From NCBI RefSeq assembly GCF_000725805.1, contig NZ_KL647133.1, positions 310,001 to 374,000 on the forward strand: DNA of 64,000 bases, in the 5' to 3' direction. Positions 1 to 8,807 of the stretch are shown in pieces. The position numbers and the translations under genes are program-made. The DNA comes from Streptomyces xanthophaeus. GTDB taxonomy: Bacteria; Actinomycetota; Actinomycetes; Streptomycetales; Streptomycetaceae. Numbering within the stretch: position 1 is the first letter of the stretch; the number at the start of each line of letters is the position of its first letter. A model generated the notes under the pieces. That model worked only from the letters and a program-made list of their open reading frames with translations, had not been told where the DNA came from and searched no databases.

Positions 1-1
1 C

Positions 2-2056
2 GCCCCCGCCGCCCCGCGAGCGGCGCCCCCCGTGCTCGACCGGCGGCGGCGCAACGTCATCTTCGGCACGATCATGCTCGGCGTGCTGCTGGCCGCCCTC
101 GACCAGACCATCGTGGGCACCGCCCTGCCCACGATCGTGGCGGACCTCGGCGGCGGCGACCACATGTCGTGGGTGGTGACCGCCTACCTCCTCGCGGAGA
201 CCGTCGCGACGGTGCTCGTCGGCAAGTTCGGTGACGTCTTCGGCCGAAAACTGATCTTCCAGCTGTCGGCGATCATCTTCATCAGCGGCTCCTTCCTGTG
301 CGGGTTCGCGAGCAACATGACCCTCCTGATCGTGTGGCGGGGCGTCCAGGGCATCGGCGCCGGCGGCCTGATGGTCACCGCCATGGCACTGATCGCCGAT
401 GTGGTGCCGCTGCGCGAACGGGGCAAGTACCAGGGCGCGATCGGCGCCGTCTTCGGCGTGGCCACCGTCATCGGGCCGCTGCTGGGCGGGCTGTTCACCG
501 ACTCCCTGAGCTGGCGCTGGTGCTTCTACGTCAACGTGCCCATCGCCATCCTGGTCGTGATCGCGGCCGCCCGCACGATCCCCTCGGTACGGGCCTCGGG
601 CAAGACCGTGATCGACTACCTCGGCATCGCCCTGGTCTCGGCCGGCGCGAGCGCCCTGATCCTGGGCACGAGCTGGGGCGGCAACGAGTACGCCTGGACC
701 TCCGGGGTGATCATCGGCCTGTTCACGGGCGGGGTGCTCGCCCTGGCGGCGTTCTGCGTGGTGGAGTCCCGGGCCGCCGAACCGATGCTCCCGATGCGGC
801 TGTTCGGCAACCCCGTCTTCACGGTCTGCTCCGTACTGAGCTTCGTCGTCGGCTTCGCCATGCTCGGCGCGATGACCTTCCTGCCGACCTACCTCCAGTA
901 CGTGGACGGGGACTCGGCCACCGTGTCGGGCGTACGGACCCTGCCGATGGTCATCGGCCTGCTGATCGCCTCGGTCTACAGCGGCAACGCCACCAGCAAG
1001 ACGGGCCGCTACCGGATCTTCCCCATCGTGGGCTGCGCGGTGATGGGCATCGGCCTCTACCTGCTGTCGCTGATGGGGCCGGGAACCAGCACCTGGCTGG
1101 AATCCCTGTACATGTTCGTGCTGGGCACCGGGATCGGCCTGTGCATGCAGGTGCTGACCATCGCCGTGCAGAACACCGTCGACTACGCCGACCTCGGCAC
1201 CGCCACCTCCGGCGTCACCTTCTTCCGCACCCTCGGCAGCGCCTTCGGGACCGCCGTCTTCGGCACCATCTACGCCAACACCCTGGGGCCCGGCCTGGAA
1301 ACGGCCGTGGCCGAGGCGTCCCGGGCCACCGGGGCCGACCCCGCGGAGCTGGGCGCGGCCGCGCAGAGCCCGCAGGGCGTGCACGGGATGGACCCGGAGG
1401 CGGCCGCGCCGGTGATCGCGGCGTACGCGGACGCCCTGCAGACGGTGTTCCTGTGGACGGTGCCGGTGGCCGTGGTCGGCTTCGTCGTGGCGCTCTTCCT
1501 CAAGCAGGTCAAGCTGCGCGACAGCGCCCGGGCCGGGTCGACGGACATGGGCGACGGCTTCGCCTCGCCCGCCACGGCCTCCGGGGACTCCGCCAAGCTG
1601 CTGGAGCTGGCCGTCGGCAAACTCGTACGGAACATGGGGCCGGAAACGGCGCGCGGGATCGTCGCCGCCTCGGACACGCGGCTCGACATCGCGGGGGCGT
1701 GGGCGGTGATGCAGGTGGAGCTGCTGACGCGCACCGTGGGCCACGCCAGCCTGGGCGTGATCGCCTCACGGCGCTCGCTACCGCCAGAGGTGCTGCTGCC
1801 GGTCTTCGACCGGATGGTGGACGAGGGCTACCTGACCCGCGCGGACGCCTTCCTCACGCTCACCGTGGCGGGGGAGCGGGAGGCGGCGACGATCTCGCAG
1901 GCCTGGGCGCAGTGGCTCGGGGACCAGCTGGAGAAGGACCGCGGACGGCCTCGGAGCGCCGAACTGCGGGTGGCGGCGGACGCGATCGCCAAACGCCTCC
2001 TGGCGGAGGACCTACGCGACGGCAACTTCGCCCCCAGGCGGTCCCTGCCGGGCTAG
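2..2056 (+). CDS. DHA2-family MFS drug exporter with C-terminal winged-helix-like domain (5' partial)
   Basis: Proton-driven multidrug efflux permease of the 14-helix EmrB/QacA type in the cytoplasmic membrane. Counting from the GTG at 32, the signature LDQTIVGTALP is at residues 23-33 and the loop motif GKFGDVFGRK at 64-73. Hydrophobic helices run to about residue 500. The reading frame is open to the first base of the window with an Ala/Pro-rich stretch, so the true start probably lies upstream and this copy is 5' truncated. After the last helix a soluble tail of about 150 residues follows (from about 520). It reads like a MarR-type winged helix (LPPEVLLPVFDRMVDEGYL, then LTLTVAGEREA), which is unusual for a transporter. 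Family call is firm; the tail assignment is inference. Confidence 0.9.
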   Translation, partial: APAAPRAAPPVLDRRRRNVIFGTIMLGVLLAALDQTIVGTALPTIVADLGGGDHMSWVVTAYLLAETVATVLVGKFGDVFGRKLIFQLSAIIFISGSFLCGFASNMTLLIVWRGVQGIGAGGLMVTAMALIADVVPLRERGKYQGAIGAVFGVATVIGPLLGGLFTDSLSWRWCFYVNVPIAILVVIAAARTIPSVRASGKTVIDYLGIALVSAGASALILGTSWGGNEYAWTSGVIIGLFTGGVLALAAFCVVESRAAEPMLPMRLFGNPVFTVCSVLSFVVGFAMLGAMTFLPTYLQYVDGDSATVSGVRTLPMVIGLLIASVYSGNATSKTGRYRIFPIVGCAVMGIGLYLLSLMGPGTSTWLESLYMFVLGTGIGLCMQVLTIAVQNTVDYADLGTATSGVTFFRTLGSAFGTAVFGTIYANTLGPGLETAVAEASRATGADPAELGAAAQSPQGVHGMDPEAAAPVIAAYADALQTVFLWTVPVAVVGFVVALFLKQVKLRDSARAGSTDMGDGFASPATASGDSAKLLELAVGKLVRNMGPETARGIVAASDTRLDIAGAWAVMQVELLTRTVGHASLGVIASRRSLPPEVLLPVFDRMVDEGYLTRADAFLTLTVAGEREAATISQAWAQWLGDQLEKDRGRPRSAELRVAADAIAKRLLAEDLRDGNFAPRRSLPG

Positions 2057-2072
2057 GGCGGGGGGCGATGAT

Positions 2073-2555
2073 GTGCGGGTGTTCTACGAAGACCTCAGCG
2101 CGTACGACTATCGGGACGAGGACGAGTTCACGGACAGGGAGTCCGGCTTCTACGCCCTCTGGTACCGACCGGCGTACACCCGTCTGAACATCGGCTGGCT
2201 GGAAGCCGGCGAGCCGTACTCGACCGGGGCGGTCCCCACGGCGTTCGTGGAGAAGCTGAAGGCCGTTCAGAAGGTCCAGTGGATGAACGTCTGCCTCGGC
2301 TGGCACGAGTGCGACCTGTGTCCTGAGGACCACGCACCGGAAGGAAACGGGGAGGTGCGGATTCCGGGCGGGCCCGGCGTCGCTTTCGCCGCTCCGTTCC
2401 TGATCACGCACTACGTCACCGCCCACGGCTACCGACCGCCGCAGGCCTTCATGGATGCCGTTCTCGCCGTCGATGTCGACGCGTGGGCCTCCACACGGTG
2501 GCCCGACGTCCCCTTTCCCTGGGTTCCGGACGACGCGGAACGCATCCTGGAGTAG
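2073..2555 (+). CDS. Conserved hypothetical protein, 160 aa
   Basis: A soluble protein with no signal peptide or membrane segment. It opens with an acidic aromatic stretch (YEDLSAYDYRDEDEF) and continues with RLNIGWLEAGEPY. A Cys/His-rich centre follows, GWHECDLCPEDH, which could bind a metal. It resembles, from memory only, a short actinobacterial family of unknown function with the same NVGWL and CEFC-type blocks. The GTG start lies 16 bases after the exporter stop, so it may be cotranscribed. Codon use is a little less GC-biased than its neighbours. No function can be assigned. Confidence 0.72.
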   Translation: MRVFYEDLSAYDYRDEDEFTDRESGFYALWYRPAYTRLNIGWLEAGEPYSTGAVPTAFVEKLKAVQKVQWMNVCLGWHECDLCPEDHAPEGNGEVRIPGGPGVAFAAPFLITHYVTAHGYRPPQAFMDAVLAVDVDAWASTRWPDVPFPWVPDDAERILE

Positions 2556-2597
2556 AGGCGGGCGATGCTCACGTGGGCAGCCCTGGCCAGAGCCTGG

Positions 2598-2630
2598 GCC
2601 AGTGCCAGTGCCAGTGCCAGGGCCAGGGCC
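2598..2630. repeat. Tandem hexamer repeat (GCCAGT/GCCAGG)
   Basis: About five and a half units of GCCAGK run head to tail in the gap between two convergent genes. A GC-rich region able to fold (GGGCCGG ... CCGGCCC) follows at about 2633-2675 and may act as a bidirectional terminator. Slippage-prone simple sequence with no coding role seen. Confidence 0.7.
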
Positions 2631-2677
2631 GGGCGGGCCGGCTGGGCCCGGCCGTGCGGGCCCCGGCCCGGACGGGA

Positions 2678-3205
2678 TCAGAGGGGCTGGTTCCGGGACG
2701 GTGCGGTCGGGTAGGCGTACGTGGCCGAGGTCGGGCGCGGCAGCGTCGTGAGGTCCGGTCGCCAGGCGCGCAGGACGGCCGCCGAGGGGCTGTACAGGGC
2801 CGCCGGGATCTCGGCCGGGGCGAACCACTCCCACCGGACGATCTTGTGCGGCTCGGTGACGGCCGGCACGCCCTCGGCCGTGGTGGTCACGGCGGCCGCC
2901 GTCAGCCGGGTCGTGCCGGCCTTGGCGTCGATCTGCACGGAGAGCACCCGGATCCCCTCGGGCGACACCCGCAGGTCCGTCTCCTCGGCGAGCTCCCGGG
3001 CGGCGGCCCGCTCGAAGTCCTCCCCGGGGTCGACCTTGCCGCCCGGCAGCTCCCAGCGGCCGTCGTGCGCCTGGCCGAGCAGCACCCGGCCGTCCGGGCC
3101 CACCACGACCAGCCCGACGCCGACGACGGCATTGGGCCGGGGCGTGACCCGTTCGGGGCGTTCCTGGCGTCCGGGATCCTCGTCGTTCCGGTCGGGAGTG
3201 GTCAT
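2678..3205 (-). CDS. NUDIX hydrolase, 175 aa
   Basis: Hydrolyses nucleoside diphosphate-linked substrates; the exact substrate is unknown. The NUDIX box is present as GKVDPGEDFERAAARELAEE, with the Gly, REL and EE metal-binding residues. The usual final Gly is Thr (EETDL). The N-terminal half has the GLVVVGPDGRVLLGQA strand typical of MutT-like domains. I chose ATG at 3205 because it overlaps the stop of the upstream cupin regulator by 4 bases (ATGA), which implies translational coupling; a longer open frame upstream is antisense to nothing and not needed. Transcribed with the regulator at 3202-3816. Confidence 0.88.
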   Translation of the reverse strand: MTTPDRNDEDPGRQERPERVTPRPNAVVGVGLVVVGPDGRVLLGQAHDGRWELPGGKVDPGEDFERAAARELAEETDLRVSPEGIRVLSVQIDAKAGTTRLTAAAVTTTAEGVPAVTEPHKIVRWEWFAPAEIPAALYSPSAAVLRAWRPDLTTLPRPTSATYAYPTAPSRNQPL

Positions 3206-3816
3206 GGCCGTCCTTCCGTCGAGGGGCCGGGCCGGGCCCGTACGTGGATCCTCTCGCCCTGCGGCCCGAAGAGGCTGAGGAACTCCGCGGGCTGCTGACC
3301 CGCGTTGAAGAAGGCGTGCGGGGTACGCGTGTCGAATTCGGCGGCCTCCCCGGGACCCAGCACCAGGTCGTGCTCGCCGAGCAGCAGCCGGACCCGCCCC
3401 GAGAGCACGTACAGCCATTCGTAGCCCTCGTGCACCCGCAGCTCGGGCAGCTGTCCCTCATGCGGTGGGAGGATCATCTTGAAGGCGCTCACCCCGACGC
3501 CGGAACTGCGCGTCAGCGGCACGTACGTGGAACCGTGCCGGACGAACGGGCGCGGGCGGATGCGCGGATCCCCCGTCTCCGGCGCCCCGACCAGCTCGTC
3601 CAGGGCCACCCGGTGCGCCTTGGCCAGCGGCAGCAGCAGTTCCAGCGTCGGGCGCCGCTGCCCGGACTCCAGCCGGGACAGGGTGGAGAGCGAGATCCCG
3701 GTGGACTCGCTGAGCTGCGCCAGCGTCGTGCCGCGCTGCCGGCGCAGCGCGCGCAGCCGCGGCCCGACGGCGGTGAGCACACCCGCTATCTCTTCGTCCT
3801 GCTCCTGGGCGGCCAT
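3202..3816 (-). CDS. XRE-family regulator with C-terminal cupin domain, 204 aa
   Basis: DNA-binding regulator with a small-molecule-sensing cupin. The helix-turn-helix is at about residues 18-70 (RLRALRRQRGTTLAQLSES ... ISLSTLSRLESGQRRP). The C-terminal cupin_2 barrel has the EGYEWLYVLSGRVRLLLGE and PGEAAEFDTRTPHAFFN motifs, which carry the usual metal-ligand His/Glu positions. The gene is divergent from the CPYC flavoprotein at 3883 with only 66 bases between, so it may control both that gene and itself. A TTGACA hexamer lies in the minus direction in this gap. It forms an operon with the NUDIX gene. Confidence 0.88.
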   Translation of the reverse strand: MAAQEQDEEIAGVLTAVGPRLRALRRQRGTTLAQLSESTGISLSTLSRLESGQRRPTLELLLPLAKAHRVALDELVGAPETGDPRIRPRPFVRHGSTYVPLTRSSGVGVSAFKMILPPHEGQLPELRVHEGYEWLYVLSGRVRLLLGEHDLVLGPGEAAEFDTRTPHAFFNAGQQPAEFLSLFGPQGERIHVRARPGPSTEGRP

Positions 3817-3882
3817 GACTCCATTTGCTGCTTCGGCAACATGATTTGTCAAGGGAGCCCCCGTAGGCGGACCCTCGCCGGC

Positions 3883-4893
3883 ATGGACGACAACGAGATG
3901 GCGAACCGGTTCGACGTGGTGGTCGTGGGCGGCGGGGCCGCCGGACTGGCCGGGGCGCTGACCCTGGTCCGGGCCCGGCGTTCGGTGCTGGTACTCGACT
4001 CGGGCACCCCGCGCAACGCCCCCGCCGCGCACCTGCACGGCTACCTCGGCCACGACGGCCACAGCCCGGCCGCGCTGCTGGCCGAGGGCCGCGCGGAGGT
4101 GGCCGGCTACGGCGGGGAGATCCGGCAGGGCACGGCCGTCGCCGCCGACCCGCTGCCCGGGGGCGGCTTCCTGGTCCGCTGCGGGGACGGGTCCACGGTG
4201 CGGGCCCGCAGGCTGCTGGTCGCGACCGGGCTGGTGGACGAGCTCCCCGGGCTGCCGGGGCTGCGGGAGCGCTGGGGGCAGGACGTGCTCCACTGCCCGT
4301 ACTGCCACGGCTGGGAGGTCCGCGACGAGCCGCTCGCCGTACTGGCCACCGGGCCCCTCGCCGTGCACCAGGCGCAGCTGTGGCGGAATTGGAGCGAGCG
4401 GGTCACCCTGCTGGCCCACACCCGGCGGCTCACCGTGCAGGACCGGGAACTGCTGGCCGCCCTGGGCGTGGCGGTGGCCGAGGGCGAGGTGACCGGCCTG
4501 GCCGTCGGGGAGGAAGGGCTCACCGGGGTGACGCTGGCCGACGGGACCTCCGTGGCGTGCCGGGCGCTGGTGGTGGCGCCCCGGTTCGCCGCCCGCTCGG
4601 GCGTGCTGACGAGCCTGGGCCTGCCGGCCGTCGCCGTGGAGCGGGACGGCCACGCGATCGGCACCTGCGTCCCCTCCGATCCGGCGACCGGGGCCACCGC
4701 GCTGGCGGGGGTCTGGGTTGCGGGCAACGTGACGGCGCCGACGGAGCAGATCGCGGGAGCGGCGGCCCAGGGCCTGAAGGCGGCCGTCGCGATCAACACC
4801 GACCTGATCGAGGAGGAGGCCCGGCGGGCGGTCGAGGCACACCGTGCGAGCGCGGGCGCGGGCGCGGGGACGGGGGCGGCGCGCCGGGAGTGA
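3883..4893 (+). CDS. Thioredoxin-reductase-like FAD oxidoreductase (CPYC type), 336 aa
   Basis: Flavoprotein that uses FAD and a redox-active CxxC pair. The N-terminal FAD motif is GGGAAGLAG (16-24) and the active site is C138-P-Y-C141 in HCPYCHGWE. In true thioredoxin reductases an NADPH motif (GxGxxA plus HRRxxxR) follows the CxxC; here the region reads VLATGPLAVHQAQLW and no HRR is visible. It therefore resembles the GliT/HlmI-type dithiol oxidases, which use oxygen rather than NADPH. The C-terminal FAD motif is GVWVAGNVTAPTEQ. ATG at 3883 is chosen; a second ATG at 3898 is possible. Divergent from the cupin regulator. The Ala/Gly-rich tail is low complexity. Confidence 0.85.
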   Translation: MDDNEMANRFDVVVVGGGAAGLAGALTLVRARRSVLVLDSGTPRNAPAAHLHGYLGHDGHSPAALLAEGRAEVAGYGGEIRQGTAVAADPLPGGGFLVRCGDGSTVRARRLLVATGLVDELPGLPGLRERWGQDVLHCPYCHGWEVRDEPLAVLATGPLAVHQAQLWRNWSERVTLLAHTRRLTVQDRELLAALGVAVAEGEVTGLAVGEEGLTGVTLADGTSVACRALVVAPRFAARSGVLTSLGLPAVAVERDGHAIGTCVPSDPATGATALAGVWVAGNVTAPTEQIAGAAAQGLKAAVAINTDLIEEEARRAVEAHRASAGAGAGTGAARRE

Positions 4894-4894
4894 C

Positions 4895-4963
4895 CGGGGC
4901 CGGAAGGCGCCGGAGCGGGCCGGAGTGGCCCGGAGCTGGCCGGAGCGGGCCGGAAGGGGCGGC
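4895..4963. repeat. Short GGCCGGAGC-type tandem repeat
   Basis: About seven imperfect copies of a 9-10 base unit around CCGGAG/CCGGAA fill the gap after the flavoprotein stop. It is direct-repeat DNA rather than a clean hairpin. It lies in the 216-base gap before the next start at 5110, where I see no other gene. Confidence 0.6.
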
Positions 4964-5109
4964 TGACCGGCACGGGACGGCGTCCGGTGCGGTATCGGGG
5001 TGCGGTATCGGACAGTTGTGCGGGTTTCGGGCCGCCCTCGTCCGCGCAGGCTCTGGGCGGTCTGATCGTCGTACCGTTCGGCGGTCCCACGGCTCGGGGG
5101 GCGTTCCAC

Positions 5110-6576
5110 ATGACACATGTGCTGGTCATCGGTGGCGGGATCGGCGGGCTGGCCACGGCCCTGCTCGCGGCACGGCAGGGGCACACGGCCGAACTGTTCG
5201 AACGCGACCCCCGGGCCCCGGGCACCGCCCTCGACCGGGACTTCTTCGGCTGGCGCCGCCCGTCCGTACCGCAGGCCACCCAGCCGCACGTGCTGCTCGG
5301 GGCCGCGCGCGCGGTCCTGCGGTCGGAACTGCCCGATGTCCACGAGGAGATGCTGCGCCTCGGGGCGTGCGAACGGCACGAGCTCGACTGGTTCGACGTA
5401 CGGCCGCCCGCCCGGCCCGGAGACGAGGACCTCGTGATGATCCAGGCCCGGCGGATCGTGCTGGAGAGCGCCCTGGCCTCGGCGGTGCGCGCCGAACCGG
5501 GTGTCGTGGCGCGGTACGGGCAGCCGGTCACCGGCCTGACCACGGCACCCGCGCCAGCACCCGGGACCGGGGCCGGGGCCGGGGCTGAGGTCCGGGTGAC
5601 GGGAGTGACGACCGAGGCCGGGCGTCACGAGGGGGACCTCGTCGTGGACGCGGGCGGGCGGCGCGGCGGTGTCGAGCGCTGGCTGGCCGCCGCGGGCTGC
5701 CGTCCCCCCGTCGTGGAACGGCACCGCACGGGGCTGGCGTACTTCTGCCGCTGGTACCGGCTGCCCGACGGCATGGCGGAAGGGCCGCGCCGCCCGTGGG
5801 CGGTCACCGGCGGGACCTTCGCCGCATGTGCGGTCTTCCCGGCCGACAACCGGGTGTTCGCCGTGACCCTGATCGTCCACACCGGGGACAGCACCCGCAC
5901 CGCCCTGCGCGACCCCTCCGTCTTCGAGGCCGCCGCCCGCTGCTTCCCTCCCGGCGCGGCCTGGCTGGAGCTGGGCGCCGAACCGCTGTCCGGGGTGGTG
6001 GCCACCGCGGGCCTGGACAACCGGTGGAGCGCCCTCGTCGACGAGCGGGGCCCGGTGGTGTCCGGTCTGGTGCCGGTCGGGGACGCCATCACGCACACCA
6101 ACCCGACCCTGGGCCAGGGCACTTCGCTCGCGCTGTGGGCCGCGCGCAGGGTGGCGCGTACGGCCCACCGGGACCCGGGCTCGGAGCTGTTCGCCGCGGA
6201 CCACCACGCCTGGGCGGTCCGCACGCTGAAGCCGTGGTTCGACTTCCAGGTGGTCGTGGACGCCGCCGTGGGCGAGCGCTTCGCGACCGGCGCAGCCCGG
6301 ACGGGTGCGTCGCGCGAGCAGGCGGCGCTGTTCGACTGCGCGCTGGAGGACCCCGAGGTGATGCGGGCACGGGCCAGGGTCCGGCACCTGGCGGACACGC
6401 CGGACCGGGCGTACGCGGACCCGGAGGTCCGGGCCCGTGTGGCGCGCTGGCTGGCGGCGCGCCCGCAGTACGCGCCGAACGCGGCGGGGCCGGACCGGGT
6501 GGTGTGGGAGAAGCTGACCTGCCCGGAGGGCCAGGACCCGCAAGGCTCAGGAGACCGCGAAGGCCAGGCTTCGTGA
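5110..6576 (+). CDS. FAD-dependent monooxygenase/dehydrogenase, 488 aa
   Basis: Group A flavoprotein of the PHBH/geranylgeranyl-reductase superfamily. The Rossmann fingerprint GGGIGGLA is at residues 8-15 with a following acidic ELFERD. The second FAD motif GDAITHTNPTLGQG is near residue 324. The middle barrel (about 160-300) would form the substrate pocket. I take the ATG at 5110; the open frame continues upstream but through repeat DNA. A Gly/Ala-rich insert (PAPAPGTGAGAGAE) near residue 150 is low complexity. Substrate unknown. It converges with the ligase gene at 6633. Confidence 0.85.
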   Translation: MTHVLVIGGGIGGLATALLAARQGHTAELFERDPRAPGTALDRDFFGWRRPSVPQATQPHVLLGAARAVLRSELPDVHEEMLRLGACERHELDWFDVRPPARPGDEDLVMIQARRIVLESALASAVRAEPGVVARYGQPVTGLTTAPAPAPGTGAGAGAEVRVTGVTTEAGRHEGDLVVDAGGRRGGVERWLAAAGCRPPVVERHRTGLAYFCRWYRLPDGMAEGPRRPWAVTGGTFAACAVFPADNRVFAVTLIVHTGDSTRTALRDPSVFEAAARCFPPGAAWLELGAEPLSGVVATAGLDNRWSALVDERGPVVSGLVPVGDAITHTNPTLGQGTSLALWAARRVARTAHRDPGSELFAADHHAWAVRTLKPWFDFQVVVDAAVGERFATGAARTGASREQAALFDCALEDPEVMRARARVRHLADTPDRAYADPEVRARVARWLAARPQYAPNAAGPDRVVWEKLTCPEGQDPQGSGDREGQAS

Positions 6577-6632
6577 GGTCAGGGGGCGGGGGAGGGGAGA
6601 AGGCGAGAACCACACACGTCCGCCCGGGTGCC

Positions 6633-7712
6633 CTACGGGTCCTGCGTACCCTTCCCGCCCAACACCTCGTCCAGGTCGTAGCCGACCACCACCTCGAGCT
6701 GGGCGTAGGTGCAGCTCTCGGGGGTGCGGTCGGGCCGCCAGCGGCGGAACTGGGCGGTGTGCCGGAAGCGGTCGCCCTCCATGTGGTCGTACTTCACCTC
6801 GCAGACCCGTTCCGGGCGCAGCGGGACCCAGGACAGGTCCTTCTTCCCGGTCCAGCGGCTCTGTGCGCCCGGCAGCCGGGCGCTCCCGTGGGCCTCCTCC
6901 TCGGCCCAGGCCGCCCAGGGGTGCCCCGTGGCGTCGGCCATCCGGAGCGGGTCGAGTTCCTCGACGAGTTCGGCCCGGCGCTTCATGGGGAAGGCGGCGC
7001 ACACCCCCACGTGCTGGAGGGCGCCGCTGTCGTCGTAGAGGCCGAGGAGCAGCGATCCGACAATCGGACCGCTCTTGTGGAAACGGAAACCTGCGACGAC
7101 GGCGTCCGCCGTACGCTCGTGCTTGATCTTGAACATGAGCCGGGCATCGGGCCGGTAGGGCAGATCGAGCGGTTTCGCGATCACCCCGTCGAGCCCGGCG
7201 CCCTCGAACCGCTCGAACCACTCCTGCGCGAGCGCGGGGTCGGTGGTCGCGGGCGCGAGATGGACGGGGGGCCGAGCAGTGGAAAGGGCTTGGACGAGGG
7301 CGGCGCGCCGGTCGGTGAGCGGCGTGTCGAGGAGCGAATCGTCGCCGAGTGCGAGCAGATCGAAGGCGACGAAGCTGGCGGGGGTCTTCTCGGCGAGGAG
7401 GGTGACGCGGGACTGCGCGGGATGGATGCGCTCGGTCAGCCGGTCGAAGTCGAGGCGCCCGCCATGAGCGATCACGATCTCGCCGTCCACGACGCAACGG
7501 GCCGGCAGATTCTCCTTCAGGGCCGTCACCAGCTCGGGGAAGTACCTGGTCAGGCTCTTCCCGGTGCGGCTGCCGATCTCCACCTCGTCGCCGTCGCGGT
7601 GGACGACGGCGCGGAAGCCGTCCCACTTGGCCTCGTACTGCATCCCGGGCGGGATCTTCGCCACGGCTTTGGCGAGCATCGGCTTCACGGGCGGCATCAC
7701 CGGTAGATCCAT
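6633..7712 (-). CDS. ligC: ATP-dependent DNA ligase (LigC/LigD-ligase type), 359 aa
   Basis: Seals nicks using ATP. The adenylation motif KWDGFR is at residues 29-34 (Lys29 is the predicted AMP-linked residue). Further nucleotidyltransferase motifs follow: VVDGEIV, FVAFDLLAL, GVIAKPLDLPY and KIKHERTADAVVAG. The C-terminal OB-fold region ends near VCEVKYDHMEGDRFRH. It has only catalytic and OB domains, like actinobacterial LigC, and is divergent from a LigD-like polymerase gene 75 bases away. The pair is the split form of the non-homologous end-joining module; no Ku gene is in the window. Start ATG 7712 follows a GAAGG box. Symbol assigned by domain layout. Confidence 0.92.
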   Translation of the reverse strand: MDLPVMPPVKPMLAKAVAKIPPGMQYEAKWDGFRAVVHRDGDEVEIGSRTGKSLTRYFPELVTALKENLPARCVVDGEIVIAHGGRLDFDRLTERIHPAQSRVTLLAEKTPASFVAFDLLALGDDSLLDTPLTDRRAALVQALSTARPPVHLAPATTDPALAQEWFERFEGAGLDGVIAKPLDLPYRPDARLMFKIKHERTADAVVAGFRFHKSGPIVGSLLLGLYDDSGALQHVGVCAAFPMKRRAELVEELDPLRMADATGHPWAAWAEEEAHGSARLPGAQSRWTGKKDLSWVPLRPERVCEVKYDHMEGDRFRHTAQFRRWRPDRTPESCTYAQLEVVVGYDLDEVLGGKGTQDP

Positions 7713-7787
7713 GCCTTCGATTCTGCGGTGGTACGTCCGGGCCCGCCCGGTATGCGCGCCCGGCCGGGCCCGCCTACGGTGGCGCTC

Positions 7788-8807
7788 ATGGGTGCTGCCG
7801 GAAATGCGATCGAGCTGGAGGCGGGCGGGCGGAAGGTACGGCTGTCCAGCCCGGACAAGGTGTACTTCCCGGAGCGCGGCCTCACCAAGAGGGACGTGGC
7901 CGAGTACTACCTCGCCGTCGCGGAGGGCATCACGCGCGCCCTGCGCAACCGCCCCACGACCCTGGAGCGCTTCCCCGACGGGGTGGAGGGCGAGTCCTTC
8001 TTCCAGAAGCGGGCGCCGAAGAACCTTCCCGACTGGATCCCGACGGCCCACATCGCCTTCCCGAGCGGCCGCACGGCCGACGAGATCTGCCCGACCGAGC
8101 CCGCGGCCGTCCTGTGGGCCGCCAATCTGGGCTGTCTCACCTTCCACCCCTGGCCGGTGCGCCGAGACGACACCGACCGGCCCGATGAACTGCGCATCGA
8201 CCTGGACCCGCAGCCGGGCACCGACTACCACCACGCGGTGGCGGCGGCGCACGAACTGCGGGCCCTGCTGGAGGAACTGGGCCTGCGGGGCTGGCCCAAG
8301 ACCTCGGGCGGCCGCGGGCTACACGTCTTCGTGCCGATCGCACCGCGCTGGACCTTCACCGAGGTCCGTCGGTGCGCGATCGCCCTCGGCCGCGAACTGG
8401 AACGCCGGATGCCGGGCAAGGTCACGACGGCCTGGTGGAAGGAGGAGCGCGGCGAGCGGATCTTCGTCGACTACAACCAGACGGCCCGCGACCGCACGAT
8501 CGCCTCCGCCTACTCGGTCCGCCCCCGCCCACACGCCCCGGTGTCGGCCCCGCTGCGCTGGGACGAGGTGGACGACGCGGAGCCGCGGGACTTCGACATC
8601 GTGACGATGCCGGCGCGCTTCGCCGAACTGGGCGACCTGCACGCCGACATGGACGAGCACGCCTTCACCCTGGACGCCGTCCTGGAACTCGCCGACCGCG
8701 ACGAGCACGACCACGGCCTGGGAGACATGCCCTACCCGCCGGACTACCCGAAGATGCCGGGCGAACCCAAGCGCGTCCAGCCGAGCCGCGCAAAGCACGA
8801 GGACTGA
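7788..8807 (+). CDS. LigD-type DNA polymerase/primase domain protein, 339 aa
   Basis: Archaeo-eukaryotic primase-fold polymerase that fills gaps during end joining. The start KVYFPERGLTKRDVAEYY and the block GESFFQKRAPKNLPDW are signatures of the LigD polymerase family. The catalytic Asp pair is in RIDLDPQPG near residues 137-139, and SGGRGLHVFVPI holds the nucleotide-binding His region. YNQTARDRTIASAYSVRP is the last conserved block. It is a stand-alone polymerase of about 340 residues, without fused ligase or nuclease. A TACGGT hexamer 7 bases before ATG 7788 would make the transcript leaderless. Confidence 0.92.
   Translation: MGAAGNAIELEAGGRKVRLSSPDKVYFPERGLTKRDVAEYYLAVAEGITRALRNRPTTLERFPDGVEGESFFQKRAPKNLPDWIPTAHIAFPSGRTADEICPTEPAAVLWAANLGCLTFHPWPVRRDDTDRPDELRIDLDPQPGTDYHHAVAAAHELRALLEELGLRGWPKTSGGRGLHVFVPIAPRWTFTEVRRCAIALGRELERRMPGKVTTAWWKEERGERIFVDYNQTARDRTIASAYSVRPRPHAPVSAPLRWDEVDDAEPRDFDIVTMPARFAELGDLHADMDEHAFTLDAVLELADRDEHDHGLGDMPYPPDYPKMPGEPKRVQPSRAKHED

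Noticed and set aside
3202..6543. Very long minus-strand open frame through the flavoprotein and monooxygenase genes
   Set aside because: Only its last part (3202-3816) has protein-like content, the cupin regulator. The rest mirrors the codon bias of plus-strand genes with clear motifs.
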